A stretch of DNA of 64,000 bases from Marinobacter excellens HL-55 (GCA_001314845.1 LJZQ01000015.1:1-64000); one strand, 5' to 3'. Positions 33,555 to 44,520 are shown, counted from the first letter of the stretch. The notes: generated by a model from the letters alone, not told the origin. Numbers and translations are program-made.

Positions 33555-34256
33555 ATGATTAACTCCGAACTTTGGCTTATTGTTCCCGCCGCTGGCATCG
33601 GCCAGCGCATGAACGCTGAATGCCCCAAGCAGTATCTGAAGATTGCCAACCGCTTTATTCTCGATATCACTTTATCCCGTCTTCTTGATAACGCCCCCTT
33701 TAAAGGCTGCATGGTGCCATTGAGTGCGCAGGATCATTGGTGGCCAGGCAGTGAGTCTGCTAAGGACGACCGCATTCAGACCTGTACCGGTGGTAAGGAA
33801 CGGGCGGATTCGGTGCTTTCGGCATTGCATGCGCTGGAAGAGCAGGCTGACGATAATGACTGGGTTCTGGTGCACGATGCCGCGCGGCCGTGTTTGCATC
33901 CTCATGATCTTGCCAACCTGATCGATACTCTGCTTGAGCACCCTGTGGGTGGCCTGCTGGCGGCGCCGGTGGCGGATACGTTGAAACAGGCGGGTGAAGG
34001 TGTTCCGCCTGAGGTTGATCAGACGGTGGATCGTCGTCGGTTGTGGCGGGCGTTGACGCCGCAGATGTTTAGGTTCGGAGCGCTCAGGGCGGCGCTGGAG
34101 TCTGCTCTGGAAAATGGCCATGCGGTGACTGATGAGTCCTCTGCCATGGAGTTTTCCGGTAATATGCCTCTTCTAGTGGAAGGCCGGGCGGATAATCTCA
34201 AGATTACGGTGCCGTCGGATCTGGCACTGGCCGAGTTTATTCTCGGTCGGCAGTAA
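33555..34256 (+). CDS. ispD: 2-C-methyl-D-erythritol 4-phosphate cytidylyltransferase
   Basis: A 233-residue enzyme of the MEP isoprenoid pathway that adds CMP to methylerythritol phosphate. Landmarks are the N-terminal nucleotide loop VPAAGIGQRMNAECPKQY, VLVHDAARPCL in the middle and PSDLALAEFIL at the end. It is followed after 45 bases by ispF, so two steps of one pathway are adjacent as in E. coli. Confidence 0.95.
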   Translation: MINSELWLIVPAAGIGQRMNAECPKQYLKIANRFILDITLSRLLDNAPFKGCMVPLSAQDHWWPGSESAKDDRIQTCTGGKERADSVLSALHALEEQADDNDWVLVHDAARPCLHPHDLANLIDTLLEHPVGGLLAAPVADTLKQAGEGVPPEVDQTVDRRRLWRALTPQMFRFGALRAALESALENGHAVTDESSAMEFSGNMPLLVEGRADNLKITVPSDLALAEFILGRQ

Positions 34257-34301
34257 GGCTTTCCCCTTCACGTTCATTCCTGTTTGGTTTCGGAGACAAT
34301 C

Positions 34302-34781
34302 ATGCGTATTGGCCAGGGCTTTGATGTCCATGCCTTTTGTGAGGGCGATTTTGTCATTTTAGGGGGTGTTGAGATTCCCCACAGTCATGGTCTGAAAGCC
34401 CATTCTGACGGTGATGCACTGCTGCACGCGTTGGCGGATGCCTTACTGGGCGCGGTGGCGCTGGGCGATATCGGTCATCTATTTCCGGATACCAGTGATG
34501 AGTGGGCTGGCGCGGATAGCCGGGATTTGTTGCGCCGGGTGATGCAGCGGGTGTTGGAGGAAGGTTTCTCGGTGGTGAATGTCGATACCACGATCATCGC
34601 CCAGGCTCCGAAGATTGCGCCTCATGTGGAAGCCATGCGGCTGAATATTGCTGAGGATCTTGGTGTGCCGGTGAGTCGGGTGAGTGTTAAAGCGACCACC
34701 ACTGAAAAGCTGGGATTTACCGGCCGGGGCGAGGGCATTGCCTGTCAGGCGGTGTGTTTGCTTGAGCCGGTGAGCCTGTGA
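34302..34781 (+). CDS. ispF: 2-C-methyl-D-erythritol 2,4-cyclodiphosphate synthase
   Basis: A 159-residue enzyme that cyclises CDP-methylerythritol phosphate in the MEP pathway. [11 protein letters not shown] supplies metal-binding Asp and His residues. [22 protein letters not shown] and the late [18 protein letters not shown] are family signatures. ATG 34302 is preferred over the in-frame start 18 bases earlier because conserved sequence begins here. Its stop overlaps the truD start. Confidence 0.96.
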   Translation: MRIGQGFDVHAFCEGDFVILGGVEIPHSHGLKAHSDGDALLHALADALLGAVALGDIGHLFPDTSDEWAGADSRDLLRRVMQRVLEEGFSVVNVDTTIIAQAPKIAPHVEAMRLNIAEDLGVPVSRVSVKATTTEKLGFTGRGEGIACQAVCLLEPVSL

Positions 34782-35848
34782 GCCAATCGGAAGCGGTGGC
34801 TCGCTGGCGGTTGGATTGGCCGACGTCATCCGGAACACGGCCGGGCAAGGCGTTGTTGAAGGCTGCACCGGAGGATTTCCGGGTGACCGAGCAGCTCTGG
34901 CCTGAGTTTGAGGCACCTGAGAGTGACCGTTCCGGGGCTGGTGAGCATGTGTGTGTTCGCCTTGAAAAGTGCGGAGACAACACCGAGTACGTGGCTCAGC
35001 AACTGGCCACGCTGGCCGGGTGCAAAGCTTTTGAGGTGGGATTCTGTGGCCTGAAAGACCGCCATGCGATTACGGTGCAGTGGTTCAGTTTGTACTGCCC
35101 TGGCCGGGAGGCGTCTGATGCGGATCTTCTGACCGCGATTGCCGAGCGCTGGCCGGTGCTGGCAAGTCGTCGTCACGCCCGCAAACTGCGGCGTGGTGAG
35201 CATGTTAATAACGGCTTTGATCTGGTGCTGCGTGAGGTGTCCGGGGATAGGGAGCTTCTGGATCAGGCGCTGGAGCGCTTGGCGGCGCGGGGTGCGCCCA
35301 ACTATTTTGGTCCGCAGCGGTTCGGCATTGGCGGTGGTAATCTGGCCCGGGCCGTGAATCTTGACCCGTCCCGGTTGAACCGAAAGAAGGGCGGTCGCCA
35401 CAGCCGTGGCGGTGGCGGAAGCAGCTCGAAAAACGTATTGTACTTTTCGGCGGCACGTTCATGGTTGTTTAATGAGGTGCTGGCGCAAAGGGTCAGCGCT
35501 GACAACTGGTTTGTGAGCCTGCCCGGCGAGCCCGTTGATGGCGGAATTCCTACCGGCCCGCTCTGGGGTGATGGTGGCACCAGCGCCGGCGAAGAGCAGG
35601 CAACCTTTGAGCGTGCTGTTGTTGCCAGCCACCCGGAGTTTGAAAGGCTGTTTCTGAGTACCCGTATGAAGCCCGAGCGGCGTGCGCTGGTGTGTCAGCC
35701 AGAACAACTGCGCTGGCAATGGTTGGACGACTGCACCCTGAGGCTGCAATTCTTTTTGCCGCCCGGGCAGTATGCCACCACCGTGCTGGGTGATATTTTT
35801 GAGCTGCAGGACATGAGCCTCAGCCGTGATAACAAGCAAGAAAGCTAG
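34778..35848 (+). CDS. truD: tRNA pseudouridine(13) synthase
   Basis: A 356-residue pseudouridine synthase for U13 of tRNA-Glu. The catalytic Asp is in [17 protein letters not shown]. Other TruD segments are [15 protein letters not shown] and the C-terminal [17 protein letters not shown]. It starts with GTG and overlaps ispF by four bases. A serine/glycine-rich stretch ([11 protein letters not shown]) falls in the inserted domain. The next gene is surE, 11 bases on. Confidence 0.94.
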   Translation: MSQSEAVARWRLDWPTSSGTRPGKALLKAAPEDFRVTEQLWPEFEAPESDRSGAGEHVCVRLEKCGDNTEYVAQQLATLAGCKAFEVGFCGLKDRHAITVQWFSLYCPGREASDADLLTAIAERWPVLASRRHARKLRRGEHVNNGFDLVLREVSGDRELLDQALERLAARGAPNYFGPQRFGIGGGNLARAVNLDPSRLNRKKGGRHSRGGGGSSSKNVLYFSAARSWLFNEVLAQRVSADNWFVSLPGEPVDGGIPTGPLWGDGGTSAGEEQATFERAVVASHPEFERLFLSTRMKPERRALVCQPEQLRWQWLDDCTLRLQFFLPPGQYATTVLGDIFELQDMSLSRDNKQES

Positions 35849-35859
35849 CGGAGAACACT

Positions 35860-36630
35860 GTGCGTATTTTGTTGTCCAATGATGATGGCGTGCACTCGCC
35901 AGGGTTGGTGGCTCTTTACGAGGGGCTTCAGGGGTTGGGTGAACTGGAAGTGGTTGCCCCTGACCGGGATCACAGCGGTGCCAGCAATGCGCTGACCCTC
36001 AACCGTCCACTGACGATTGAGCAGCATCCTAACGGCTACCGTTCGGTGGATGGCACCCCAACAGACTGCGTGCATCTGGCGGTCAATGGGTTGTTTGATC
36101 AGCCGTTTGATCGGGTGGTTTCCGGGATCAATACCCACGCCAATCTGGGCGATGACATCATCTATTCCGGCACTGTGGCTGCCGCCACCGAAGGTCGTCA
36201 TCTTGGGCTGCCAGCCATTGCGGTCTCGTTGGTCAACAACGGCCACTTTCACTACGAAACGGCAGCCCGGGTTGTGCGGCTATTGCTGGAGAGCACCCGT
36301 GCATTGTCGCTTGGCCCCCGATCGATACTGAATGTCAACGTACCCGATGTGCCCTGGAGTGAACTGGCCGGTTTTCGGGTAACCCGGCTGGGTAATCGGG
36401 AGCGGGCTGAGGGTGCGGTTCCCATGACGTGCCCCAGGGGCAAACAAAGGTACTGGATCGGAGCCGCCGGTCGTGGCGGTGATGCCGGGCCCGGCACGGA
36501 CTTTCACGCGTTGCGCGAAGGTTACGTATCGATAACGCCGGTCCACATCGACATGACGCGTCATGAGGCAATGTCTGGCCTGCGGGACTGGGTGGACAGC
36601 CTTACCAGCCCCGGAGATGTTCAAGTATGA
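35860..36630 (+). CDS. surE: 5'/3'-nucleotidase SurE
   Basis: A 256-residue nucleotidase and exopolyphosphatase linked to stationary-phase survival. The metal site is visible in [15 protein letters not shown] (two Asp). [11 protein letters not shown] and [19 protein letters not shown] follow. It overlaps pcm by four bases, as in the conserved surE-pcm-nlpD-rpoS order. Confidence 0.96.
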   Translation: MRILLSNDDGVHSPGLVALYEGLQGLGELEVVAPDRDHSGASNALTLNRPLTIEQHPNGYRSVDGTPTDCVHLAVNGLFDQPFDRVVSGINTHANLGDDIIYSGTVAAATEGRHLGLPAIAVSLVNNGHFHYETAARVVRLLLESTRALSLGPRSILNVNVPDVPWSELAGFRVTRLGNRERAEGAVPMTCPRGKQRYWIGAAGRGGDAGPGTDFHALREGYVSITPVHIDMTRHEAMSGLRDWVDSLTSPGDVQV

Positions 36631-37283
36631 GTGCGCAGCTTGAAGGCATCGGTATGACCTCAAGGCGTACCCGGATGCGCCTGGTGCAGCGGTTGCGTGA
36701 AGCCGGCATAAAATCTGACCGGGTTCTGGATGTGATCGGCCAGGTTCCCCGACATATCTTTCTGGATGAAGCGCTTGCCCATCGTGCCTACGAAGATACG
36801 TCTTTGCCCATCGGCTACAGCCAGACCCTTTCCCAGCCCTACACAGTGGCCCGCATGACCGAACTGCTGCTAGCCCATGAGCCTGCCAGAGTACTTGAGC
36901 TGGGCACCGGCTCCGGGTATCAGACCACAGTTTTGTCACAGCTGTTTCCAGAGATCTACAGCGTTGAGCGTATTCGCCCCCTGCAGGAGCGTGCGCGGGA
37001 CAGGCTGCGCCAGCTCAATATCCGCAATGTCATGCTCAAGCATGCCGATGGTGGCATGGGTTGGCCGGAGCGTGGGCCGTTTGCCGGCATTATTGTTACC
37101 GCCGCACCGGTAGACGTGCCGCGGGAGTTGCTGGAGCAGCTCGATGAAGGCGGTGTTTTGATTGCGCCGGTGGGTGAGTACGAGCAGGTTCTGGTGGAGA
37201 TTATCCGTAAAGGTGATCGTTTTGAGCGGCGAGAGCTGGAGCCAGTGCATTTTGTGCCATTGCTGGGCGGGGTCGTTCGTTGA
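36627..37283 (+). CDS. pcm: Protein-L-isoaspartate O-methyltransferase
   Basis: A 218-residue methyltransferase that repairs isoaspartyl residues with S-adenosylmethionine. It has [18 protein letters not shown], the SAM-binding glycine-rich motif [16 protein letters not shown], and [11 protein letters not shown]. Its start overlaps surE and its end overlaps the DUF368 gene by four bases each. Confidence 0.96.
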   Translation: MSAQLEGIGMTSRRTRMRLVQRLREAGIKSDRVLDVIGQVPRHIFLDEALAHRAYEDTSLPIGYSQTLSQPYTVARMTELLLAHEPARVLELGTGSGYQTTVLSQLFPEIYSVERIRPLQERARDRLRQLNIRNVMLKHADGGMGWPERGPFAGIIVTAAPVDVPRELLEQLDEGGVLIAPVGEYEQVLVEIIRKGDRFERRELEPVHFVPLLGGVVR

Positions 37284-38260
37284 TGAGTCAACAACCTGAC
37301 CGCTCAATCCCTCGCCAGCATCATCCGGCTGGTGTGTTCTTCCGGGGTATGGCGATGGGTGCTGCGGATATTGTCCCGGGCGTGTCTGGCGGCACTATTG
37401 CGTTTATCACCGGTATCTATTTTCGGTTGCTTGAGGCTATCAGCGCGGCGCCGGTGGCGTTCTTTCGACAGTTCCTGAAAGGCGATGTTGCCGGTTTCTG
37501 GCGATCCATGGATGGTAATTTCCTGTTGTGCCTACTGGCCGGGGTGCTGACCAGTGTTGCCAGCCTTGCTTCGCTCATTACCTGGTTGCTGGATGAGCAC
37601 CCGGTGCTGATCTGGAGCTTTTTCTTTGGTTTGATTGTTGCGTCGGTCTGGCACGTAGGGCAACAGGTGCGCCGGGTGTCGCCAGCCCTGGTTGTGCCAT
37701 TGGTGGTCGGCATTGCATTCGCCTGGTGGGTGACCACATTGCCTGCCAGTGAGCTGGACCCGTCTGGTCTGGCGTTTCTCGGCGCGGGCGCACTGGCTAT
37801 CTGCGCCATGATTTTACCGGGTATCTCTGGCAGCTTTCTGTTGCTCATCATCGGCATGTATGCGCCGGTACTGGCGGCCGTTAAATCGTTTGAGCTGGAC
37901 CATCTTGGGCTGTTTCTGATCGGGTGTGTGATTGGTTTGCTGTCCGTTGCCCGCCTGATTACGCTGGCCTTTCGGCACTTTCACGATGCCGTGCTGGCGT
38001 TGTTGACCGGCTTTATGATTGGTGCACTTGGCAAGGTCTGGCCTTGGCAGGAAACCCTGAGCTGGCGAGTAAACAGCTCCGGCAAGGAAGTGCCAGTCAG
38101 TCAGTCTCCGGTGGGACCAGAGACCTGGGCGCAACTTTATGGTCAGGACCCCCAGGTGTTGCTGGCCATGGTCATGGCTGTGGTTGGCTTGGGCCTTGTT
38201 CTGGCCATGGAGTGGTTCGGGGGGCGGTCAGAGCGCAGGCAGGCCGCCAAGACGTCTTGA
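37280..38260 (+). CDS. DUF368 integral membrane protein
   Basis: A 326-residue protein with about eight or nine hydrophobic helices. It matches DUF368 ([25 protein letters not shown] at its start, here [13 protein letters not shown], and [16 protein letters not shown] later). DUF368 proteins are linked in the literature to polyprenyl-phosphate flipping across the membrane (the PopT-type family). It is inserted between pcm and nlpD, coupled to pcm by a four-base overlap, as in several marine gammaproteobacteria. Confidence 0.87.
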   Translation: MMSQQPDRSIPRQHHPAGVFFRGMAMGAADIVPGVSGGTIAFITGIYFRLLEAISAAPVAFFRQFLKGDVAGFWRSMDGNFLLCLLAGVLTSVASLASLITWLLDEHPVLIWSFFFGLIVASVWHVGQQVRRVSPALVVPLVVGIAFAWWVTTLPASELDPSGLAFLGAGALAICAMILPGISGSFLLLIIGMYAPVLAAVKSFELDHLGLFLIGCVIGLLSVARLITLAFRHFHDAVLALLTGFMIGALGKVWPWQETLSWRVNSSGKEVPVSQSPVGPETWAQLYGQDPQVLLAMVMAVVGLGLVLAMEWFGGRSERRQAAKTS

Positions 38261-38447
38261 TCCGTAAAAGTGTTACCTGGCGCACAAAACGACTGTTCCG
38301 GACGGTAACAATCCTGTGCGGAGAGTAACTTGGACTTGTTCATGAATCGTGCAATATATTAATAAGTTAGTCCTGACACATGAGAAGCTGCATCGCTTGC
38401 GGTTCGTTTCTTAGATGGATTTATCATAATCAGGCGTTTTTTATTAC

Positions 38448-39323
38448 GTGACTAATCTTTATCGGCATAGTAAGGCTGTTCTCCGTTTCAGGCTCTGGTC
38501 TGTTGGGGACGGTGTGTGCCGGGATCTGTCAGCAAAACGTGCCGCAACGCTGGCTTTGCTGATGTCCGCCTTGATGCTTGCCGGTTGTAATACCAACGCG
38601 ATTTATGGCGATGACCTCTACAACCCGCCGGTTTACTGGGGCAGTCATGTGGTCAAGCCGGGGGAAACCCTTTATGGCATTGCCTGGCGTTATGGCCGCG
38701 ACTATCGCGAACTCGGCGATGCCAACGGTATGTCGCCACCCTGGACGATCCGGGCCGGTCAGGTACTCCGGCTGGACCAGAAAGGCCGTATTCGCCAAAC
38801 GGCCCAGGCGTCATCACCGCCGCCACGCCAGGCTCCCGCTGCAAGTCAACCGTCGGCCAGCGCCAAGCCGCCGGCCCGAACAGCATCCGCACCACCCTCT
38901 CGGGCGGCTACGCCCCCCTCCCAAAGAACGACCGGTAGCCAGACCGTTGGCAATATCCGCTGGCAATGGCCGCACTCTGGCACTGTTATTGCAAACTTTT
39001 CAGAGTCAGGAAAAGTCAATAAAGGTATTGATATTGCCGGGAAACCCGGGGATGCTGTGAAAGCGGCGGCGGGTGGTAATGTGGTGTATGCCGGTAGTGG
39101 GTTACTGGGTTACGGGAACCTGATTATCGTCAATCACAATGAACAGTATTTGAGCGCTTACGCCCACAACCGCAAGATATTGGTGCAAGAAGGGGAGGAT
39201 GTAAAAGCTGGACAGGTGATCGCTGAATTGGGTAGTTCTGGTACTGATAAGCCAGTGTTGCACTTCGAGATTCGTAGAAATGGCAACCCAGTTGATCCGG
39301 CCAGATACTTGCCAAGACGCTGA
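38448..39323 (+). CDS. nlpD: NlpD-like LysM/LytM murein hydrolase activator lipoprotein
   Basis: A lipoprotein (lipobox LMLAGC) with a LysM domain (HVVKPGETLYGIAWRYG), a Pro/Ala/Ser-rich linker of about 60 residues, and a C-terminal LytM (M23) domain. The metal ligands are degenerate: the usual HxGxD-type His is Asn in VNKGIDIAG, and one His of HxH is lost in PVLHFEIR. So it should activate amidases rather than cut peptidoglycan. The GTG start at 38448 gives 291 residues but a long n-region. A GTG at 38514, with GGGGA four bases upstream, would give a shorter, more normal signal peptide. The gene precedes rpoS. Confidence 0.9.
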   Translation: MTNLYRHSKAVLRFRLWSVGDGVCRDLSAKRAATLALLMSALMLAGCNTNAIYGDDLYNPPVYWGSHVVKPGETLYGIAWRYGRDYRELGDANGMSPPWTIRAGQVLRLDQKGRIRQTAQASSPPPRQAPAASQPSASAKPPARTASAPPSRAATPPSQRTTGSQTVGNIRWQWPHSGTVIANFSESGKVNKGIDIAGKPGDAVKAAAGGNVVYAGSGLLGYGNLIIVNHNEQYLSAYAHNRKILVQEGEDVKAGQVIAELGSSGTDKPVLHFEIRRNGNPVDPARYLPRR

Positions 39324-39522
39324 AGAAATCGAAAATCTGTAACCTGTTTTCGATAGGATTGCCGGGAAGGCCTGACTGAAAACCGCGTAGTAGAAAAACA
39401 ATAACGGCAACTGTGATTGCCAGCCAACAAGCAAATGTCCTGACAAAAGCCATTATTGGAGTAAGTCCGCAATAACAAGAAGTAACGGGCGACAACAGGA
39501 TTATTGAGAGGCGGGGTAGACT

Positions 39523-40521
39523 ATGTCAGCAGAGCAAGAAGACATCATTATTGATCGCGTTGAAGATATCGAAGACGCAGACGAGCATCAGTTAGCAGAA
39601 GATAAACCGGAAAAACCATCGTCAGACGACACAGTGGCCGAAGTCGAAGACGATTTTCCTGCCAAGGGAAAGTATTACACCAGTTCCAAACAGCTTGATG
39701 CTACTCAGCTGTACCTCAATGAAATCGGTTTTTCACCACTGCTCACACCGGAAGAAGAAGTATACTTTGCGCGCCTGGCTCGCAAAGGTGAAGAATCCGG
39801 GCGCAAACGGATGATTGAAAGCAACCTGAGACTGGTTGTAAAGATCGCTCGACGCTATGTGAACAGGGGTCTTACCCTGCTTGACCTGATTGAGGAAGGC
39901 AATCTCGGGCTGATCCGTGCGGTCGAAAAGTTCGACCCGGAGCGAGGCTTCCGTTTTTCGACCTACGCAACCTGGTGGATCCGCCAAACCATTGAGCGGG
40001 CGATCATGAACCAGACCCGCACCATCCGCTTACCAATTCACGTCGTCAAAGAATTAAACCTGTACCTCCGTGCGGCGCGCGAACTGACACAAAAGCTCGA
40101 TCACGAGCCAACCGCAGAAGAGATCGCCCGCAAAGTCGATAAGCCGGTACAAGACGTCAAACGCATGCTTGGATTGAACGAGCGCGTTGCCTCGATGGAC
40201 ACGCCAATTGGTGTTGGTAGTGATAAATCGCTGATGGATACGGTTGCGGATGAGGGCGCCTCTGATCCAGCCGACCTGCTGCAGGATAACAACATGTGCT
40301 CCTGCCTCGAGAAATGGATCGATCAGCTCAGCGACAAACAGCAGGAAGTCTTGTCTCGCCGGTTCGGGCTTCGAGGCTATCCCATCAGCACGCTGGAGGA
40401 AGTCGGCCAGGAGATCGGCTTGACCCGCGAACGAGTTCGTCAGATACAAGTTGAAGCGTTACGCCGGCTCAGGGAAATTCTGGAGAAAGAAGGTTTGTCT
40501 GGAAACCTGCTGTTCAAATAG
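39523..40521 (+). CDS. rpoS: RNA polymerase sigma factor RpoS
   Basis: A 332-residue stationary-phase and general-stress sigma factor. An acidic N-terminus leads to region 1.2 ([19 protein letters not shown]), region 2 ([18 protein letters not shown] and [19 protein letters not shown]), region 3, and region 4 with the helix-turn-helix [21 protein letters not shown]. The position downstream of nlpD is standard. The 199-base gap before it contains a small 8-bp hairpin (39328-39335 with 39347-39354) at the nlpD end, which may lie in the rpoS leader. Confidence 0.97.
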   Translation: MSAEQEDIIIDRVEDIEDADEHQLAEDKPEKPSSDDTVAEVEDDFPAKGKYYTSSKQLDATQLYLNEIGFSPLLTPEEEVYFARLARKGEESGRKRMIESNLRLVVKIARRYVNRGLTLLDLIEEGNLGLIRAVEKFDPERGFRFSTYATWWIRQTIERAIMNQTRTIRLPIHVVKELNLYLRAARELTQKLDHEPTAEEIARKVDKPVQDVKRMLGLNERVASMDTPIGVGSDKSLMDTVADEGASDPADLLQDNNMCSCLEKWIDQLSDKQQEVLSRRFGLRGYPISTLEEVGQEIGLTRERVRQIQVEALRRLREILEKEGLSGNLLFK

Positions 40522-40542
40522 GCCATAGCGCCCGGGAATTGC

Positions 40543-40577
40543 AAAAAGCCGGCCACGGAAACGAGGTCGGCTTTTTT
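40543..40577 (+). terminator. Terminator after rpoS
   Basis: A stem of 12 bp, AAAAAGCCGGCC (40543-40554) with GGTCGGCTTTTT (40565-40576, one G-T pair), has a 10-base loop and ends in a T-run. It lies 21 bases after the rpoS stop. Confidence 0.9.
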
Positions 40578-40717
40578 GTTAAATGTGGCAGCAAATGAGA
40601 ACCAAGTGGCGATAGCTCTGTATTTTTCATTGTTAGAATGGCCGCTCCGGGCAGAATGTGGGAGTTGACCCGGTGGCGGATGAAACACTCAATAATAATG
40701 ATCGAAAGGAAAGGACG

Positions 40718-41293
40718 ATGAACAAGACCCTAATCACCAGTTGTGCTTCTTTACTGCTTGTCGGCGCTCTGGCAATGCCTGCCCATGCACTGACTGTCGA
40801 CGGCGTGGACGTGCCAGACACCTATTCGGCCATGGGAAAAGAGCTCCAGTTGAATGGTGCAGGTACTCGCTCCAAGTGGTTCATGAATCTTTATGTCGGC
40901 GGTCTTTATGTGCCGGAGAAGGTGGACGACGCCGAGGCCGTAATTTCAGCTGATGAGCCTCAAGCGATCACGCTGCACATTACCTCGGGCATGATCACCA
41001 GCGAGCGTATGACGGAAGCAACGATGGGCGGCTTCCAGGCGGCTACCGGTGGCGACCTGTCATCGATCCAGGCCGACGTGGATCAGTTCATGGCGGTGTT
41101 CCAGGAGGAGATCCAGGAAGGCGACGTGTTTGACCTGGTCTACGTGCCGGGCTCCGGTGTTCAGGTTCTGAAGAACGGCGAGCAGCGAGACAGCGTTGGT
41201 GATCTGGAGTTCAAGAAAGCATTATTCGGTATTTGGCTGTCTGACAAGCCAGCTCAGAAAGACCTGAAAGAGAGGATGCTGGGCAAGCGTTGA
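40718..41293 (+). CDS. Exported chalcone-isomerase-like protein
   Basis: A 191-residue protein with a Sec signal peptide (SLLLVGALAMPAHA, cleavage likely after AHA). It has the bacterial chalcone-isomerase-like domain: STYSAMGKEL-type start (read here as YSAMGKELQLNGAG), FMNLYVGGLYVPEK, MGGFQAATGGD and FKKALFGIWLSDKPAQ. Bacterial members are periplasmic with no proven enzyme activity. I chose the ATG at 40718, preceded by AAGGAAAGGA. It is monocistronic, between the rpoS terminator and a two-way hairpin. Confidence 0.85.
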   Translation: MNKTLITSCASLLLVGALAMPAHALTVDGVDVPDTYSAMGKELQLNGAGTRSKWFMNLYVGGLYVPEKVDDAEAVISADEPQAITLHITSGMITSERMTEATMGGFQAATGGDLSSIQADVDQFMAVFQEEIQEGDVFDLVYVPGSGVQVLKNGEQRDSVGDLEFKKALFGIWLSDKPAQKDLKERMLGKR

Positions 41294-41303
41294 TCGATTG
41301 CCC

Positions 41304-41353
41304 CGGCCTGACATCAAAACGCCGGCATTCGCCGGCGTTTTGATGTCAGGCCG
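41304..41353. terminator. Long perfect hairpin, probable two-way terminator
   Basis: A 23-bp stem without mismatch (41304-41326 with 41331-41353) closes on an ATTC loop. It sits between the chalcone-isomerase-like gene and nth, which converge, and contains AAAAC/GTTTT in the stem rather than a clean T-tract outside it. It is longer than a usual terminator. Confidence 0.8.
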
Positions 41354-41355
41354 AC

Positions 41356-41994
41356 TTACTGATAGTCGCGTTTTTGCTTGAACTCGCACAGATCTTCAAT
41401 CAGACAGGCACCGCATTTTGGCTTTCGGGCGGTACAGGTGTAACGGCCATGCAGAATAAGCCAGTGGTGGGCATCCATCAGGAAGTCTTTCGGGATCAGT
41501 CGCATTAACCGTTTTTCCACTTCCAGCACGTTTTTGCCTGGTGCAATGCCGGTTCGGTTCGAGACCCGGAAGATATGAGTGTCAACTGCCATGGCGGGCT
41601 GGCGGAAAGCGGTGTTCAATACCACGTTGGCGGTTTTTCTGCCGACACCGGGTAATGCCTCCAGGTCTTCACGGTTATCCGGGACCTGACTGTTGTGCTT
41701 TTCAATCAGGATCCGGCAGGTTTTGATGACGTTTTCAGCTTTGCTGTTGAACAGGCCGATGGTTTTTATGTATTCCTTCAGGCCGTCTACGCCCAGCGCG
41801 TAGATGGCTTCTGGAGTATTGGCCACCGGGTATAACTTGTCAGTAGCCTTGTTAACGCCCACATCGGTGGCCTGTGCCGACAGGATCACGGCGATCAGCA
41901 ACTCAAACGGATTGCTGTAGTTCAATTCCGTAGTGGGATTGGGGTTCTCGTCCCGCAGCCGTGTAAAAATCTCGGTACGCTTTTCTTTGTTCAT
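41356..41994 (-). CDS. nth: Endonuclease III
   Basis: A 212-residue DNA glycosylase/AP lyase for oxidised pyrimidines. The helix-hairpin-helix LPGVGRKTANVVL holds the catalytic Lys. The catalytic Asp is in AVDTHIFRVSNR. The 4Fe-4S cluster cysteines are in CTARKPKCGACLIEDLC. It is last in the metG-rnf-nth string on the minus strand, 31 bases after rnfE, as in many gammaproteobacteria. Confidence 0.96.
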   Translation of the reverse strand: MNKEKRTEIFTRLRDENPNPTTELNYSNPFELLIAVILSAQATDVGVNKATDKLYPVANTPEAIYALGVDGLKEYIKTIGLFNSKAENVIKTCRILIEKHNSQVPDNREDLEALPGVGRKTANVVLNTAFRQPAMAVDTHIFRVSNRTGIAPGKNVLEVEKRLMRLIPKDFLMDAHHWLILHGRYTCTARKPKCGACLIEDLCEFKQKRDYQ

Positions 41995-42025
41995 GATCTT
42001 CCGGATTCAGAAAGTTGGGTCAGGT

Positions 42026-42742
42026 TCAGGAAACGTTGCCAGTAACCCTGACCCGTTTACTGCCAGGACCGGCATGAGCCGGTTCAGCGGCAAGCCTTCG
42101 CTCTTTGAGGCGGTGATCAATGCTGTTTTTCAACGCAATGAGCAGGCCAAGGCCCATGAACGCGCCGGGAGGCAGCACCATGAACAGCATGTCCGGGTAG
42201 TGCTCGAAGGGCTGAATGACCCAGTCAGAGGCCATGGGTCCGAGCAAAAGGTGCATATCGGCAAACAGCGTGCCCTGACCAATCAGTTCGCGCATCCCGC
42301 CCAGAATAATTAACACCGCCAGAAACCCCAATCCCATCATGGTGCCGTCCAGCAACGCGGGCAGTGGCGGATTCTTTGATGCGAAAGCATCGGCCCGGCC
42401 CAGAATCGCGCAATTGGTGACTATCAGCGGGATAAAAATACCGAGAATCTGATAGAGCTCATAAGTGAACGCCTGCATCAGCAATTCGGCGCAGGTCACA
42501 AAGGATGCGATGATCATAACAAACGCCGGAAGCCGCACCGATTCGTTGACGAAATTACGAATGAGCGAGACCGACAGGTTCGAGCCAATCAACACCATGA
42601 GTGTGGCGATGCCAAGGCCAATGGCGTTCACCACGGTGCTGGTGACCGCCAGCAGCGGGCACAGGCCAAGCACCTGAACCAGCGCCGGGTTATTGGTCCA
42701 AAGACCGTCCTTGATGATTTCACTGGAAGATTTTGTCGCCAT
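42026..42742 (-). CDS. rnfE: Rnf complex subunit RnfE
   Basis: A 238-residue membrane protein with six helices, homologous to NqrD. Landmarks are [25 protein letters not shown] at the start (here [19 protein letters not shown]) and [16 protein letters not shown], which carries one of the membrane-buried Cys residues. It works with RnfA as the membrane core of the ferredoxin:NAD+ oxidoreductase. It starts two bases after rnfG. Confidence 0.95.
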   Translation of the reverse strand: MATKSSSEIIKDGLWTNNPALVQVLGLCPLLAVTSTVVNAIGLGIATLMVLIGSNLSVSLIRNFVNESVRLPAFVMIIASFVTCAELLMQAFTYELYQILGIFIPLIVTNCAILGRADAFASKNPPLPALLDGTMMGLGFLAVLIILGGMRELIGQGTLFADMHLLLGPMASDWVIQPFEHYPDMLFMVLPPGAFMGLGLLIALKNSIDHRLKERRLAAEPAHAGPGSKRVRVTGNVS

Positions 42743-42744
42743 GA

Positions 42745-43446
42745 TCAGGAATGCTCCGCAGGGTTGGCTTCACCAGCAATTGCTTCCGGTGTCAGCTGTC
42801 GGTTCCGGGGGGAGGGTGGCTCGTTCAGGCGCTCCCGAATGACCTCCCTGTTCTGGCGAAAATAGCTCAGAGAGTGATGTACAGCCTTGACGACGGCCCG
42901 AGGGGTAATGGTCGCGCCGGTAAACTGATCAAAGACACCGCCGTTTTTCTTGACGTTCCATTGATTGGCGGGCGGGTTGCCCAGAGAGCGGCCATCAAAA
43001 CTGTAGACCCAGTCGGATTTTCGGGTCTCGATCCGGTCGCCCAGCCCCGGAGTTTCCCTGTGGTTGGTCACCCGCACACCCAGGACTTTACCATCCAGAT
43101 CAAGGCCAACCAGTAACCGGATCTCTCCGGAATAACCATCAGGGGCGACTGCCGGCATGATAATGCCAATGGGCCGGCCATCCCGCCTCGCCACCCAGAC
43201 GTTTACCGGCCCTGACGCGGGCTGTCGGGTGTTGGCGGGCAGGGTGACGACATCGCGAAGCAGGTCGTTGTCGTGCTGATGCTCGGGAATAATCTCGAAC
43301 AGTGCCCTGGCTTCTGCGCGGGCGGCCTGTTCCTGTATCCGATCTTTCGTCACACCCTGGGTCAGGGCGATGGTGCCGCCGGTTATCACGGCGAACAGGC
43401 CAAGTCCGATGGCGCTGCGGCGGATGGAGGTGGTGAGCGCATTCAT
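42745..43446 (-). CDS. rnfG: Rnf complex subunit RnfG
   Basis: A 233-residue protein with one N-terminal membrane anchor ([19 protein letters not shown]) and an FMN-binding domain. The covalent FMN threonine is expected in [17 protein letters not shown]. It corresponds to NqrC. It lies between rnfD and rnfE with gaps of two or three bases. Confidence 0.95.
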   Translation of the reverse strand: MNALTTSIRRSAIGLGLFAVITGGTIALTQGVTKDRIQEQAARAEARALFEIIPEHQHDNDLLRDVVTLPANTRQPASGPVNVWVARRDGRPIGIIMPAVAPDGYSGEIRLLVGLDLDGKVLGVRVTNHRETPGLGDRIETRKSDWVYSFDGRSLGNPPANQWNVKKNGGVFDQFTGATITPRAVVKAVHHSLSYFRQNREVIRERLNEPPSPRNRQLTPEAIAGEANPAEHS

Positions 43447-43449
43447 GGG

Positions 43450-44502
43450 TCAGCCTCCGTTCTTGCCGGGCACACCGCGCCGGGCTTTGTGGTGGCCATA
43501 GGTTCTGGGCGGTGTGTAGTGATCGATAAAAGGTACTGCGAAGTTCAGTAACAGTACGCTGAAGGCCACGGCGTCCGGGTAGTTACCCCAGGTGCGGATC
43601 AGGTAGATCAGCACGCCGATACCGGCGCCATAAATGAGCTTGCCCTGATGGCTAGTGGCCGCAGACACAGGATCTGTTGCTATGAAGAAGGCGCCGAGCA
43701 TGGTGCCGCCGGCCAGCAGGTGCAGTTGTAATGGTGCGTATTGATCCGCGTTGCTGCCGAACGCCAGGCTCATGACGGCGATGGCGCCGAGGAACGCAAC
43801 CGGAATGTGCCAGGTAATGATTCTGAGCCAGATTAACACCAGGCCACCGGCGAGAAACGCCAAATTGACCCATTCCCAGCCCCTTGCCACCAGATCGCCA
43901 AAGGTTGGGTGTTGCAGGACCTCGGCAGCGGTAAATGTGGCAATTTTGTGTTTGTATTCGTCCAGCGGGGTCGCCATGGTCCAGGCATCGATGCTGGTCT
44001 GACTGGCGGAAAAAATAGTTGCCAGGGTTTCGCTGAAACCGGGTGCCCCGGCCCACAGGGTCGCAGGTTGCGCCCAGTTGGTGGTCATAGCCACCGGGAA
44101 GGAGATCAGCACCAGAGCGTAGCCCACCATGGCCGGGTTGAACGGGTTGGATCCCAGCCCACCGTAGAGCTGCTTGGCCACCACGATGGCGGAAATGACG
44201 GCAATGCCGGATACCCACCAAGGCGCAAACTGGGGCAGCGACAGGCCCAGCAGCAAGCCGGTGACGGCAGCGGTATTGTCTTTCAGGAAAAAGGCGATGG
44301 GTTTGTCGCGAAGTTTCAGGATCACGGCTTCAGAGCCCAGTGCCAGCGCCACGCACCAGACTACATTGATCAGATTGCCCCAGCCAAAGAACAGGGTCTG
44401 GGCAATCAGGCCCGGCACTGTGGCCAGCATAACCCAGAGCATTACCCGTGATGTTGGTCGGGCATTGCGGGCATGGGGTGATGTTTGTTGAACTAATGCC
44501 AT
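43450..44502 (-). CDS. rnfD: Rnf complex subunit RnfD
   Basis: A 350-residue membrane protein homologous to NqrB, with about nine or ten helices. The segment [13 protein letters not shown] holds the threonine position used for covalent FMN in this family. [20 protein letters not shown] and [19 protein letters not shown] are conserved (shorter pieces read here). It starts 18 bases after the rnfC stop. Confidence 0.95.
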   Translation of the reverse strand: MALVQQTSPHARNARPTSRVMLWVMLATVPGLIAQTLFFGWGNLINVVWCVALALGSEAVILKLRDKPIAFFLKDNTAAVTGLLLGLSLPQFAPWWVSGIAVISAIVVAKQLYGGLGSNPFNPAMVGYALVLISFPVAMTTNWAQPATLWAGAPGFSETLATIFSASQTSIDAWTMATPLDEYKHKIATFTAAEVLQHPTFGDLVARGWEWVNLAFLAGGLVLIWLRIITWHIPVAFLGAIAVMSLAFGSNADQYAPLQLHLLAGGTMLGAFFIATDPVSAATSHQGKLIYGAGIGVLIYLIRTWGNYPDAVAFSVLLLNFAVPFIDHYTPPRTYGHHKARRGVPGKNGG

Positions 44503-44520
44503 GACGGATCCTGCAATGGG

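Noticed and set aside
38271..38310. TGTTACC...GGTAACA inverted repeat between DUF368 and nlpD
   Set aside because: Only 7 bp with a 26-base loop and no T-tract or known operator pattern; not enough to call a site.
38330..38360. TTGGAC / TATATT promoter-like pair before nlpD
   Set aside because: The spacer is 19 bases and alternatives overlap; no independent support for a start site.
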